15,646 nt of DNA from positions 1 through 15,646 of the forward strand of contig CAKZJM010000164.1 in assembly GCA_936943315.1 (NCBI GenBank). Direction: 5' to 3'. The stretch comes from an uncultured Methylophilus sp. (GTDB lineage Bacteria > Pseudomonadota > Gammaproteobacteria > Burkholderiales > Methylophilaceae). Positions 1 to 6,085 of the stretch are shown one piece after another. The notes beneath the pieces were generated by a model. That model ran no database searches. It had not been told where the DNA came from and was given only the letters and a program-made list of their open reading frames with translations. The stretch's first letter is position 1. Each line of letters opens with the position of its first letter. The position numbers were made by a program, and so were the translations under genes.

Positions 1-510
1 CTTGGCCAAGGTCTTGATGGTGAATTCGCCATCCACCATGGCAAGTACGATGTCGCCTATCTCTGCCGTCTTGGATTTATCAACGACCGCTTTATCTCCC
101 GGTAGCAGCCCAGCTTCCAGCATTGACTCACCTTGGATCGTGACAAAGAAAGTACTTTCTTCCTGATCTATCAAATATTCATTTGGGTCCAACCGCTTTT
201 CTACATGGTCGTCAGCTGGAGACGGAAAGCCAGCAGGTACTTTGGACTGGTAGAGGGAAATATCCAGCCTAGATAACGCTTTCGGTAACTGCTCAAACTC
301 ACCGATGCCATTGAGATTCGTCAACCGCGATTGAGCACGCTGTTTTTTAGCATAGGCTTCTAAAAAGTCGATTAATACAGGTTTCTGACTCGCTGGTACT
401 CTCAATACTGTCGTAGGTTCAAGGTAATTACCTGAACCCACTTTTCGGCCGGAACCAGGACGACGCCCACCGGCTTTTTTGATTGCTTGATTGTCTTTTT
501 CATCATTCAT
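1..510 (-). CDS. umuD: UmuD-like S24 family self-cleaving protein with long N-terminal extension (3' end outside window)
   Basis: 170 residues are visible; the C-terminus lies beyond the left edge. The C-terminal half matches UmuD/LexA peptidases: the cleavage-site region VPAGFPSPADD (Ala93-Gly94 at the scissile position), the catalytic Ser129 in QGESM and the catalytic Lys166 in EFTIKTL. Known role of the family: RecA-stimulated autocleavage makes UmuD', a subunit of error-prone DNA polymerase V working with UmuC, whose gene would be expected off the left edge. E. coli UmuD has only about 24 residues before the cleavage site; here there are about 93. The extension contains a basic Gly/Arg patch, GRRPGSGRK (residues 15-23), resembling an AT-hook or DNA-binding tail, so the protein could also be a repressor. 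The ATG at 510 is the only good start (an in-frame stop lies upstream), and it has no Shine-Dalgarno sequence. Confidence 0.85.
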   Translation of the reverse strand, partial: MNDEKDNQAIKKAGGRRPGSGRKVGSGNYLEPTTVLRVPASQKPVLIDFLEAYAKKQRAQSRLTNLNGIGEFEQLPKALSRLDISLYQSKVPAGFPSPADDHVEKRLDPNEYLIDQEESTFFVTIQGESMLEAGLLPGDKAVVDKSKTAEIGDIVLAMVDGEFTIKTLAK

Positions 511-514
511 TTGA

Positions 515-544
515 TTATTGTAACAATAAAAAATATTGATTCAA
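515..544 (-). promoter_or_regulatory. Candidate promoter and palindromic operator of the umuD-like gene
   Basis: Read on the minus strand, TTGAAT (544-539) and TACAAT (522-517) are separated by 16 bp. Transcription would begin at about 510, the A of the ATG, so the mRNA may be leaderless, which fits the missing Shine-Dalgarno. The -10 box lies inside a perfect odd palindrome, TTATTGT-A-ACAATAA (515-529). It is not a canonical LexA box (CTGT-N8-ACAG); autoregulation by the extended UmuD-like protein is an inference. Confidence 0.4.
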
Positions 545-589
545 GAGATATAACTTACGAATAACAAATTTTTTCGAAGAGGAATTGCG

Positions 590-1120
590 CTGAGATTCAA
601 GTGTACCAAGGAGGTACGAGACTATTTGTCATTAGCGCCTGATGAGCTAACTGATAATGAAGTAAAAAGTGACAGCTTATTGGGTGACTGGTATGTGAAT
701 CTGATTGTGATTGATAAACGGAAAAGTCTGTTGTTTATGAATGAGCGTACCCTGTTGTCCTTTATAGCGACCGGCTTGAAGAAGTCCAAAGAGCTCACGC
801 ATGATGTGCATCAGATGCTTATTCACCACCTATTTAATCTATATAAATTACTAGAGTTGCCACTGGAAGGGCTTAATCAGGTCATGGATGACTTCGTGGA
901 GTATCGCCAAAGCAAAACTGCCAGTAGAAAGCTGCTATGGTACATGAACGATCTTGCACACCTCTACCAAGTAACCATTGCATACAACGGTGGTATTGCT
1001 GAGTGTGATTTAAGTAAGTTTATCTGGCTTATGAATCACACCCCACAGGCATACTTGAATCGTCAATACTCTTTCGATGTTGCAAAGGAGCTATTGTTGA
1101 GCCAATCAGGTACAAATTAA
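590..1120 (+). CDS. DUF6933-like protein, probable CTG start
   Basis: Hypothetical protein of about 176 residues. The pattern GDWYVNLIVIDKRKSLLF followed by NERTLLSF matches my memory of the DUF6933 family, whose function I do not know. The obvious start is TTG at 626, with AGGAGG 11 nt upstream. However, the frame stays open upstream and encodes RFKCTKEVRDYL, which resembles the conserved N-terminus of this family (Met, a few residues, CTK). A CTG codon at 590, with AGAGGA 6 nt upstream, would supply it. The AGGAGG before 626 would then be coding sequence (Lys-Glu-Val). The gene is mostly helical by appearance, with no signal peptide or membrane segment. It diverges from the umuD-like gene; no partner gene is evident. 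Confidence 0.65.
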   Translation: MRFKCTKEVRDYLSLAPDELTDNEVKSDSLLGDWYVNLIVIDKRKSLLFMNERTLLSFIATGLKKSKELTHDVHQMLIHHLFNLYKLLELPLEGLNQVMDDFVEYRQSKTASRKLLWYMNDLAHLYQVTIAYNGGIAECDLSKFIWLMNHTPQAYLNRQYSFDVAKELLLSQSGTN

Positions 1121-1310
1121 GCTTATTAAGTTTTTTTGATCCGAAAAATAATCTAGTAACTGGTGAATAAGTGAATACACAAAATTCAGGACAACCTCGA
1201 TCTGAGTTTAGCGCTTGGCATAAAAAATGAAACGCTCATGTGCGAAAAATTGCATTATTGGGTTGTTAGGTCAGAACTTGATGCATTGATAAAATAATTT
1301 TATCTATTTT
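1121..1310. other. Gene-free stretch before the hipBA remnant
   Basis: There is no ORF with coding character on either strand. The only structure I see is the 17-bp palindrome at 1288-1304, listed separately. A run of T at about 1130 follows the DUF6933-like stop, without a clear GC stem. Confidence 0.5.
1288..1304. promoter_or_regulatory. 17-bp perfect palindrome, probable former HipB operator
   Basis: GATAAAAT-A-ATTTTATC has perfect 8-bp arms and ends 6 bp before the hipB ATG. HipB proteins repress their own operon by binding TATCC-type inverted repeats upstream of hipB; this arm contains TATC but is not the E. coli consensus. Assignment to HipB rests on position. Confidence 0.4.
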
Positions 1311-1625
1311 ATGGTTAACATTAAATTTCACATGAAATATCCTATTGAGGCTCATGCCTCAATTATAAACTTAGGGCAAAATATTTCTGCTAGTCACCAT
1401 ACAAGAGCGCTTACACAGAAATGACTATCTGAGCGCGCTGGCATTATTCGCCAAACATTGATTGCGATTGAAAAAGGATCTGCAGAAGTGTCGATCGGAA
1501 ATTACACGAGCGATCTATGGGCGATGGATTTAAGTAACTCTTTGATTCAAATTGAATTAATTGATAACAACGAAGCTTTGGCGCTAATGAAACAAAACTT
1601 ACCAAAGCGGGTGAGACATAAATGA
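1311..1625 (+). pseudogene. hipB: hipB-like XRE antitoxin, disrupted by an in-frame TGA
   Basis: Read in one frame from the ATG at 1311 to the TGA at 1623, the sequence encodes a 104-codon HTH protein of HipB type. The N-terminal part reaches LGQNISASHHTRALTQK, then TGA (1422-1424, codon 38), then the frame resumes with LSERAGIIRQTLIAIEKG, the second half of the HTH. It ends in ALALMKQNLPKRVRHK. The stop falls in the middle of the HTH, so no intact antitoxin can be made unless it is read through. The final TGA overlaps the hipA ATG (ATGA, 1622-1625), the usual hipBA arrangement. A perfect ATTGAGGC-tcat-GCCTCAAT hairpin (1344-1363) lies within the gene. A sequencing error at codon 38 is the main alternative. 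Confidence 0.75.
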
Positions 1626-2194
1626 AAAAAGTAGATGTCATCGTGTGGCTAAAAGGGCAAGTATCCCCAATTAAGGCGGGGACATTTGGTTGGAATGAAA
1701 ACACTCAAATAGGCCAGTTTTCTTACGATACAGCATATCTTGAAACCAGTGGATGTTTCCCGCTCGATCCTATCAAGCTCCCATTGAGTAAAAAAAGTTT
1801 TAAAGAAATTCGCCAGAAAGGTATTTTTAACGCTTTATTAGATAGCGGTCCTGGTTACTGGGGACAAAAAATTCTTGAAAGCAGACTAGGCACCATAAAT
1901 GCCCTTGATTTTTTGATTGAATCAAAGCCAGATAGCGTGGGAGCCCTCAGTTTGAGTCGTCATTACACCTCGGAAACATATTTATCCTTGGAGCAGGTGA
2001 ATCAGGCCTCAATGAGATACTCTCAAAAAACTGGCCCAGTTCAAGAAGAAAAATCAATTACCGAAGAGCAAGCAGAAATCGCGTTAGATATGAACTGCGA
2101 AACTAGCTTGGGTGGTGCAAAACCAAAAGTGACTGTGTATTCCATTGATTTTGAGCAGTCATTCCAGCGAATTGAGCAGTCGTTCCAGTGCTAA
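1622..2194 (+). pseudogene. hipA: hipA toxin fragment lacking the kinase domain
   Basis: 190 residues, against roughly 410-440 for a full HipA Ser/Thr kinase. The N-terminal HipA subdomain is present: the opening VDVIVWLKGQ, GIFNALLDSGPGYWGQKIL (about 67-85) and PDSVGALSL (about 103-111). So is the glycine-rich nucleotide-binding loop TSLGGAKPKV (161-170). After VTVYSIDFEQ the similarity stops and the frame ends in a repeated QSF-type sequence that belongs to a tandem DNA repeat. The catalytic and metal-binding kinase core is absent, and I do not find it in any frame before 2354. The fragment cannot phosphorylate GltX as HipA does. With the stop in hipB, the locus is a relic. Confidence 0.8.
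2151..2188 (+). repeat. Tandem 21-bp repeat at the hipA breakpoint
   Basis: Two copies of TTGAGCAGTC(A/G)TTCCAG start at 2151 and 2172 (16 of 17 bases identical, period 21). A partial third copy, ATGAGCAG, follows at 2194-2201. They lie exactly where HipA similarity ends, so they may be the outer edge of a mobile or repetitive element that replaced the 3' half of hipA. Confidence 0.6.
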
Positions 2195-2354
2195 TGAGCA
2201 GCACGTATGAACCCCTCTAGTCATCTTTCATTGCAGTTCAAGACTCAACTCTTTATTATGCTGGAAGGTTTCTATAGAGCCTGCTTAAGTAACTAGCTTT
2301 CCGTACTTTCTTCAACCTGAAACACATTAACTATGTTCAAAAGGGAGTTATGCT

Positions 2355-2486
2355 ATGAAAGGGATTATTGCTGTAGTTGCTATATGCATCATTGTTTGCT
2401 CTAGCCTTGCCCGTGCCCACTCCGGTGGCACAGATAAGAATGGCTGTCATCATGATCGCCAAACTGGTACATATCACTGTCATTAA
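2355..2486 (+). CDS. Small secreted His/Cys-rich protein with YHYH-like motif
   Basis: 43 residues. It has a hydrophobic signal peptide (residues 2-21, GIIAVVAICIIVCSSLARA), then HSGGTDKNGCHHDRQTGTYHCH. The mature part matches the H-S-G-x-T-D-x2-G-C-H-x-D-x2-T-G-x-Y-H-C-H pattern often annotated as a YHYH domain and found in small periplasmic or secreted proteins and next to nuclease domains. The five His and two Cys suggest metal binding (inference). The ATG is preceded by AGGGAG at 8 nt. The gene is followed 12 nt later by another small gene, probably in the same operon. Confidence 0.7.
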   Translation: MKGIIAVVAICIIVCSSLARAHSGGTDKNGCHHDRQTGTYHCH

Positions 2487-2498
2487 TTTGGAGTGTAT

Positions 2499-2675
2499 AT
2501 GGCTACTTTTAAAATCAAGACACCCAAACCTCCTAAGCCACCAAAGCCACCAGATCGATTACAGAATTTGCAGACGCTACGTCCACTGGGTAAAACAAAA
2601 TGGGTTAAAGCGCATTGGCGTTGGAATTATGGAACACATCAATGGGAATGGGTTTTAGGCCATTGGAGTAAATAA
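2499..2675 (+). CDS. Small basic protein, Pro/Lys-rich N-terminus and Trp-rich C-terminus
   Basis: 58 residues from the ATG at 2499, with GGAG (2490-2493) 5 nt upstream. A GTG at 2493 is in frame but overlaps the Shine-Dalgarno, so I reject it. The N-terminus has three KPPK/KPPD-like repeats (about residues 8-18). The C-terminus holds alternating aromatic and basic residues, with five Trp in the last 23 residues (WRWNYGTHQWEWVLGHW). There is no signal peptide. I do not recognise a family. It is co-transcribed with the YHYH-type gene and followed directly by a hairpin. Confidence 0.55.
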   Translation: MATFKIKTPKPPKPPKPPDRLQNLQTLRPLGKTKWVKAHWRWNYGTHQWEWVLGHWSK

Positions 2676-2676
2676 T

Positions 2677-2707
2677 AATAACGGCTTGGGTATTCCAAGC
2701 CGTTATT
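2677..2707. terminator. Strong 13-bp hairpin, terminator-like
   Basis: AATAACGGCTTGG and CCAAGCCGTTATT form a perfect 13-bp stem with a 5-nt loop (2690-2694), starting just after the stop at 2675. There is no true U-run on the plus side, so it may act as a weak terminator or a 3' stabiliser. Confidence 0.6.
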
Positions 2708-2817
2708 GGCTTAGATTATATGAACTTCTCAAAGGAAGAATGTACACTGCTGCTGTTTCTTGAGTTAAATAGAGAGGCAGTGGTTCTGAACTGTCCTAAA
2801 TATTAGTAATTGTGATG

Positions 2818-3129
2818 TTACTTATTTTCAGAGCCATCTTGCTCGGCCCTGCCACTAGAGATAGCTTCTTCAATTTCCTTTAACGAAGCTACCTTATCTG
2901 TCATGTCAGCTAACACTCCATACGGACTGCTTGCAGTTTGATTGTTCTCGGATGCATAAAAATTTCTGCAGACTTCAGAAATTTCTCGTTTACTTTTTCT
3001 CAGTAAATCTAACTCTTCTTCAGTCAACATTTTTGACATCTTAGGATCTCTATCAGCTAATAATTGATGGAGCTTTAAAGTAGAAGGAGTTAAAGACGGA
3101 GCTTTTTTCGATTTTGGATGATTTTCCAT
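2818..3129 (-). CDS. Hypothetical 103-aa helical protein
   Basis: I recognise no family. The protein is highly charged and probably helical, with LTEEELDLLRKSKREISEVC (about 35-54) and an acidic C-terminus reading VASLKEIEEAISSGRA. It has no membrane segment or signal peptide. It begins 18 nt after the stop of the 148-aa gene, so the two are probably one operon, although no Shine-Dalgarno precedes its ATG, suggesting coupling or weak expression. The C-terminal V-A-x-L-x-E-I-E-x-A-I-x2-G-x-A pattern reappears in the chimeric remnant at 13461-13569. Size and setting beside an XRE regulator would suit an antitoxin or accessory factor, but nothing in the sequence proves this. Confidence 0.6.
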   Translation of the reverse strand: MENHPKSKKAPSLTPSTLKLHQLLADRDPKMSKMLTEEELDLLRKSKREISEVCRNFYASENNQTASSPYGVLADMTDKVASLKEIEEAISSGRAEQDGSENK

Positions 3130-3147
3130 AATTTTTAATGGGCAATA

Positions 3148-3594
3148 TTATTCAATTACGTAATTTTCAGATGAATAAACTTTATTTATTTGTATGAGGC
3201 TTTCTTTCTTTGAAAGACTAAACAATCGCCCATCGTTGAGTTCGATAGTGACCTTTTCCGCATCATCAGTAGTATTCTGGTAAACCGATTTGATGACTTC
3301 TTTTTGCCATGTCTTGGAACCGTTTGTCTGCATAGCGTTCATCAAGTAGATATGGTTTATTTTTATATCAGTATTATTGATTAAGCTCAGTAAGTCATCA
3401 TCGGCACCAATAATTACCTCAATGGATCTAGCATCGTCATTAATAGAAGAACAGTTTGCATGGAACCAGTAATCACAATTAACTAAATAGGCATAACGCC
3501 AAAAGTTGGGATGCAGGTCGTCCTCTTTGGACTTCGTAAAAGGAACATTATCCTCATGAAGAGTTACTAGCATTATTTCGGAAAATTTGGTCAA
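3148..3594 (-). CDS. Hypothetical 148-aa protein, first gene of an operon divergent from an XRE regulator
   Basis: The start is TTG at 3594, with AAAGGA 4-5 nt upstream; the next in-frame ATG (3573) is 7 codons in and less well placed. The mixed alpha/beta sequence has an aromatic and Cys cluster, NFWRYAYLVNCDYWFHANC (about 30-48), and a stretch VTIELNDGRLFSLSKKESL (about 114-132) resembling a small beta-barrel strand pair. There is no signal peptide or membrane segment. I do not recognise the family. Its promoter region carries a 10-bp direct repeat shared with the divergent XRE gene. Confidence 0.65.
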   Translation of the reverse strand: MTKFSEIMLVTLHEDNVPFTKSKEDDLHPNFWRYAYLVNCDYWFHANCSSINDDARSIEVIIGADDDLLSLINNTDIKINHIYLMNAMQTNGSKTWQKEVIKSVYQNTTDDAEKVTIELNDGRLFSLSKKESLIQINKVYSSENYVIE

Positions 3595-3597
3595 TGT

Positions 3598-3622
3598 GTC
3601 CTTTAGATTATAGTCCTTTAGA
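3598..3622. promoter_or_regulatory. 10-bp direct repeat in the divergent promoter, candidate XRE operator
   Basis: GTCCTTTAGA occurs at 3598-3607 and 3613-3622, 15 bp apart, between the 148-aa gene and the XRE regulator. The first copy overlaps the Shine-Dalgarno of the minus-strand gene. An imperfect inverted repeat AAGCTCC...GGGGCTT (about 3644-3660) sits nearer the XRE start and contains its Shine-Dalgarno (GGGG). Confidence 0.35.
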
Positions 3623-3662
3623 ACACATTTTGGCTATATAAGCTCCTTTATAGGGGCTTAAT

Positions 3663-3944
3663 ATGGAAATTCAAAAAGCACTAGGTTTGGCAATCAAAGA
3701 AATTCGATTGAGCAAAGAGTTGACGCAAGAGTTCTTTAGTGACATATCAAGCAGAACATATATGTCAGTGTTAGAGAATGGAAGAAAAAAACCAACTGTA
3801 GATAAAATTGATAGTCTAGCAAATGCAATCGGAGTGCATCCGCTGACAATACTTACTTTATCTTATCTGATTGCAAATGAAGGATTGAGTTTAGCTGACC
3901 TGCAAAAGAAAGTATCGGATGAATTGAGTTCCATCAATCGCTAA
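3663..3944 (+). CDS. XRE-family transcriptional regulator (C-protein-like size)
   Basis: 93 residues. A cro/C1-type HTH spans about residues 7-63: LGLAIKEIRLSKELTQEFFS, RTYMSVLENGRKKPTVDKI, then LANAIGVHPLTIL. This layout matches small controller-type regulators next to restriction, toxin-antitoxin and other defence genes. The ATG has GGGG 6 nt upstream. It diverges from the 148-aa/103-aa operon, and its TAA (3942-3944) overlaps the TAG of the convergent HNH gene (3941-3943 on plus). It probably represses the divergent operon and itself through the direct repeats (inference). Confidence 0.8.
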   Translation: MEIQKALGLAIKEIRLSKELTQEFFSDISSRTYMSVLENGRKKPTVDKIDSLANAIGVHPLTILTLSYLIANEGLSLADLQKKVSDELSSINR

Positions 3945-4834
3945 AGGCTAGCTGCAATAGCAGCTCGAAGTTCGCTGACAGTGTATGGAGGGTTTCTGTG
4001 ATGAGCCACATGGTGACAAGAGGCGCACAGTGGAATCAGGTCTTTAATGGGGTCAACTTGATAGGCCGCACCGATATCAGCTAATGGGATCACATGGTGA
4101 ACATGAATGAGCCCTTTGCCAATAACACCATACTTGTCTTCATATACCAAACCGCATGCCTGGCATTTAGCTCCATAATATTCAATACAAAGTCGACGAG
4201 CCTCTTCGTTCCTCTCAAAGCTCGTAAGCAGCACCTCTCTTGGAGTCCCTTCTGATAAGGGAGAGGGGGATAGTTCTTCTGAGCGAATAAAGCCAGGGGG
4301 AAATATGCCAATGGCGAAATCACCCGCAATCCCTGTAACATCAGCATTCCATGCTCCCCATTCTCCGATATGTAAGCTTGATTTAGGTGGGTTCTTAAGG
4401 AGTTCACTTACCATTTCTCCGGTTAATGGATCTCGTGAGAACTTAACCATGTCAGTATTTCGTTCATGAAGATACTGAGCTGGCCACTCACCCAGTTGAC
4501 CAAGCCAAGACTCTCCTTGCGCGTAACATTCTTTAGCGATTTTAAGGCATAGATCTTCTGGTGGTACTGCAATTGAAATGTAAAACGGTGGTTTCAACTC
4601 TCCTGCAGGCGGAATTAGATAGACGTAATTTTTTGTTTTTTTGACTAATGTCCAACCTCTTCTCGGAAGAATTACGCTAAGTGTCATAGAAGCACCAAAA
4701 CGGTAGGTGGATGGCCCATATTTCTTGGGAGCCTTTCCACTTGGCTTAATCTCAATGGATTTTGTTATCCACCCTGGAGGATAATGTGTTTGGGCTGCAG
4801 CTTCAGTCAAAGATGTAATATTTAGTTGAATCAT
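3941..4834 (-). CDS. HNH endonuclease, McrA-like C-terminal domain
   Basis: 297 residues. The C-terminal third (about 198-292) is an HNH nuclease: C224-x2-C227, HVHHVIPL with His246/His247, DLIPLCASCH with D265, C270 and C273, and a trailing AHHR. The arrangement ER-x2-AR-x2-C-x6-C-x2-C, then G-x-IHVHH, is typical of 5-methylcytosine-type and other modification-dependent restriction HNH enzymes. The first 190 residues show no domain I recognise and may be the target-recognition part. No signal peptide. The start ATG lacks a clear Shine-Dalgarno. The gene converges on the XRE gene with a 3-4 bp overlap. Role as restriction or anti-phage nuclease is inference. Confidence 0.8.
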   Translation of the reverse strand: MIQLNITSLTEAAAQTHYPPGWITKSIEIKPSGKAPKKYGPSTYRFGASMTLSVILPRRGWTLVKKTKNYVYLIPPAGELKPPFYISIAVPPEDLCLKIAKECYAQGESWLGQLGEWPAQYLHERNTDMVKFSRDPLTGEMVSELLKNPPKSSLHIGEWGAWNADVTGIAGDFAIGIFPPGFIRSEELSPSPLSEGTPREVLLTSFERNEEARRLCIEYYGAKCQACGLVYEDKYGVIGKGLIHVHHVIPLADIGAAYQVDPIKDLIPLCASCHHVAHHRNPPYTVSELRAAIAASL

Positions 4835-4999
4835 GGTTCATTTAATCACTTGAACAATAAAATGCTAAAAGAAAATTGAATTCAAAAAAGTAAGCCAAAA
4901 ACAAGCTGAGCAGCGATTCTAATGTCATCGAGAAGCCATCATTTAAAGTGCGTCCAAGACTCATAAAGCTCTATCAGGAAAATTTGATATGATGCCTCG

Positions 5000-6055
5000 A
5001 TGAAAATACATCCTGAAGCTATTTACGCCATTTTCGCAGCCATTCTTTTTGGTTTGGCGACACCTATAGCCAAGCTTTTGATTACTGATGTTTCACCGCA
5101 AATGCTTGCAGGGTTATTATATGCTGGCAGTGGTCTGGGCCTTTTTGCATTCTACGGCGTCACTCGATTGTTTAAGCGCAATTCCCAAAGGCACCATCCT
5201 ATACGAACATCGGACTTGCCATGGCTCGCAGGCGCCATTTTATTTGGAGGTGTGCTGGGGCCTGTATTGCTGATGCAGGGATTGTTATCTACACCTGCCT
5301 CTATGGCATCACTACTACTCAATCTTGAAAGTGTAATAACTGCATTACTCGCCTGGTTTATTTTCAAAGAGCATTTTGACCGGCGGATATTCATTGGAAT
5401 GATCTGTATAGTACTTGGTAGCCTATTGTTGTCATGGCCTAACAAGCTGAATGCAACTTTCCCATGGGGATCTATCGCGATTGCAGGGGCATGCTTCTGT
5501 TGGGGAATTGATAACAATTTAACACGGAAGATATCAGGTAATGATGCCCTACAAGTTGCTTGTATCAAGGGATTGGTAGCTGGCTTTGTAAACTTGGGAA
5601 TTGCTCTCAGCCTTGGTTACAAATTACCAAATTTTCTAGTTGGGTTAAGTGCAGCTAGTATCGGCCTACTCGGTTACGGCATAAGCCTAGTATTGTTTGT
5701 CATTTCTTTACGCCATATTGGCGCAGCCAGAACAGGCGCTTATTTTTCTACAGCGCCCTTTGCAGGTGTGATCTGTTCTTTCCTATTTTTACATGAGCAA
5801 CCAAATGCTTTATTTTGGGTGGCAACAATCTTAATGCTCATTGGTGTATGGCTGCATTTAAGTGAGCATCATGCGCATCTACATCAATATGAGGAACTGC
5901 ATCATCAACACACTCATAAACATGACGAGCACCATCAACATAAACATGATTTTGATTGGGACGGACGTGAGCCTCACACACATCCGCATCACCATGCCCC
6001 TTTAAATCATAGTCACCAGCACTTCCCTGATTTGCACCATCAACACAAGCATTAA
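5000..6055 (+). CDS. DMT/EamA family transporter with histidine-rich C-terminal tail
   Basis: 351 residues. Residues 1-288 form a ten-helix membrane core with two EamA-type halves (about 7-146 and 155-287). The expected signature ends appear: LLNLESVITALLAWFIFKEH at about 106-125, and the matching FLFLHEQPNALFW in the second half. The remaining 62 residues contain 25 histidines in H-x-H, HH and HHH clusters with a few acidic residues. With ten helices both termini should be cytoplasmic, so the tail is likely a cytosolic metal sensor or chaperone for export of a divalent metal (inference from composition and the neighbouring chr/czc genes). It stands alone, convergent with the SOD gene. The ATG at 5000 has no close Shine-Dalgarno. 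Confidence 0.8.
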   Translation: MKIHPEAIYAIFAAILFGLATPIAKLLITDVSPQMLAGLLYAGSGLGLFAFYGVTRLFKRNSQRHHPIRTSDLPWLAGAILFGGVLGPVLLMQGLLSTPASMASLLLNLESVITALLAWFIFKEHFDRRIFIGMICIVLGSLLLSWPNKLNATFPWGSIAIAGACFCWGIDNNLTRKISGNDALQVACIKGLVAGFVNLGIALSLGYKLPNFLVGLSAASIGLLGYGISLVLFVISLRHIGAARTGAYFSTAPFAGVICSFLFLHEQPNALFWVATILMLIGVWLHLSEHHAHLHQYEELHHQHTHKHDEHHQHKHDFDWDGREPHTHPHHHAPLNHSHQHFPDLHHQHKH

Positions 6056-6060
6056 CTCCT

Positions 6061-6085
6061 GGAACAGGGGTCAGAGGGTAATTCA
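6061..6085. repeat. GGGGTCAGAG-type repeat-element scar
   Basis: Between the convergent DMT and SOD genes lies GGAACAGGGGTCAGAGGGTA then ATTCA, which contains the SOD stop. A near-identical string (GGGGTCAGAGTGAATT) is, from memory, common at the edges of REP-associated (Y1) transposase elements in proteobacteria. Only one copy is seen here, so this is a tentative call. Confidence 0.3.

Noticed and set aside
1444..1704. 86-aa minus-strand ORF across hipB/hipA
   Set aside because: Antisense to recognisable HipB and HipA reading frames, with no ribosome site or family similarity.
2377..2658. 93-aa plus-strand ORF spanning the two small genes
   Set aside because: Out-of-frame shadow of the YHYH-like and Pro/Trp-rich genes, each of which has its own ribosome site and sensible composition.
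2720..2806. 28-codon ORF between the hairpin and the 103-aa gene
   Set aside because: No Shine-Dalgarno, no motif, and it follows a terminator-like hairpin; likely chance.
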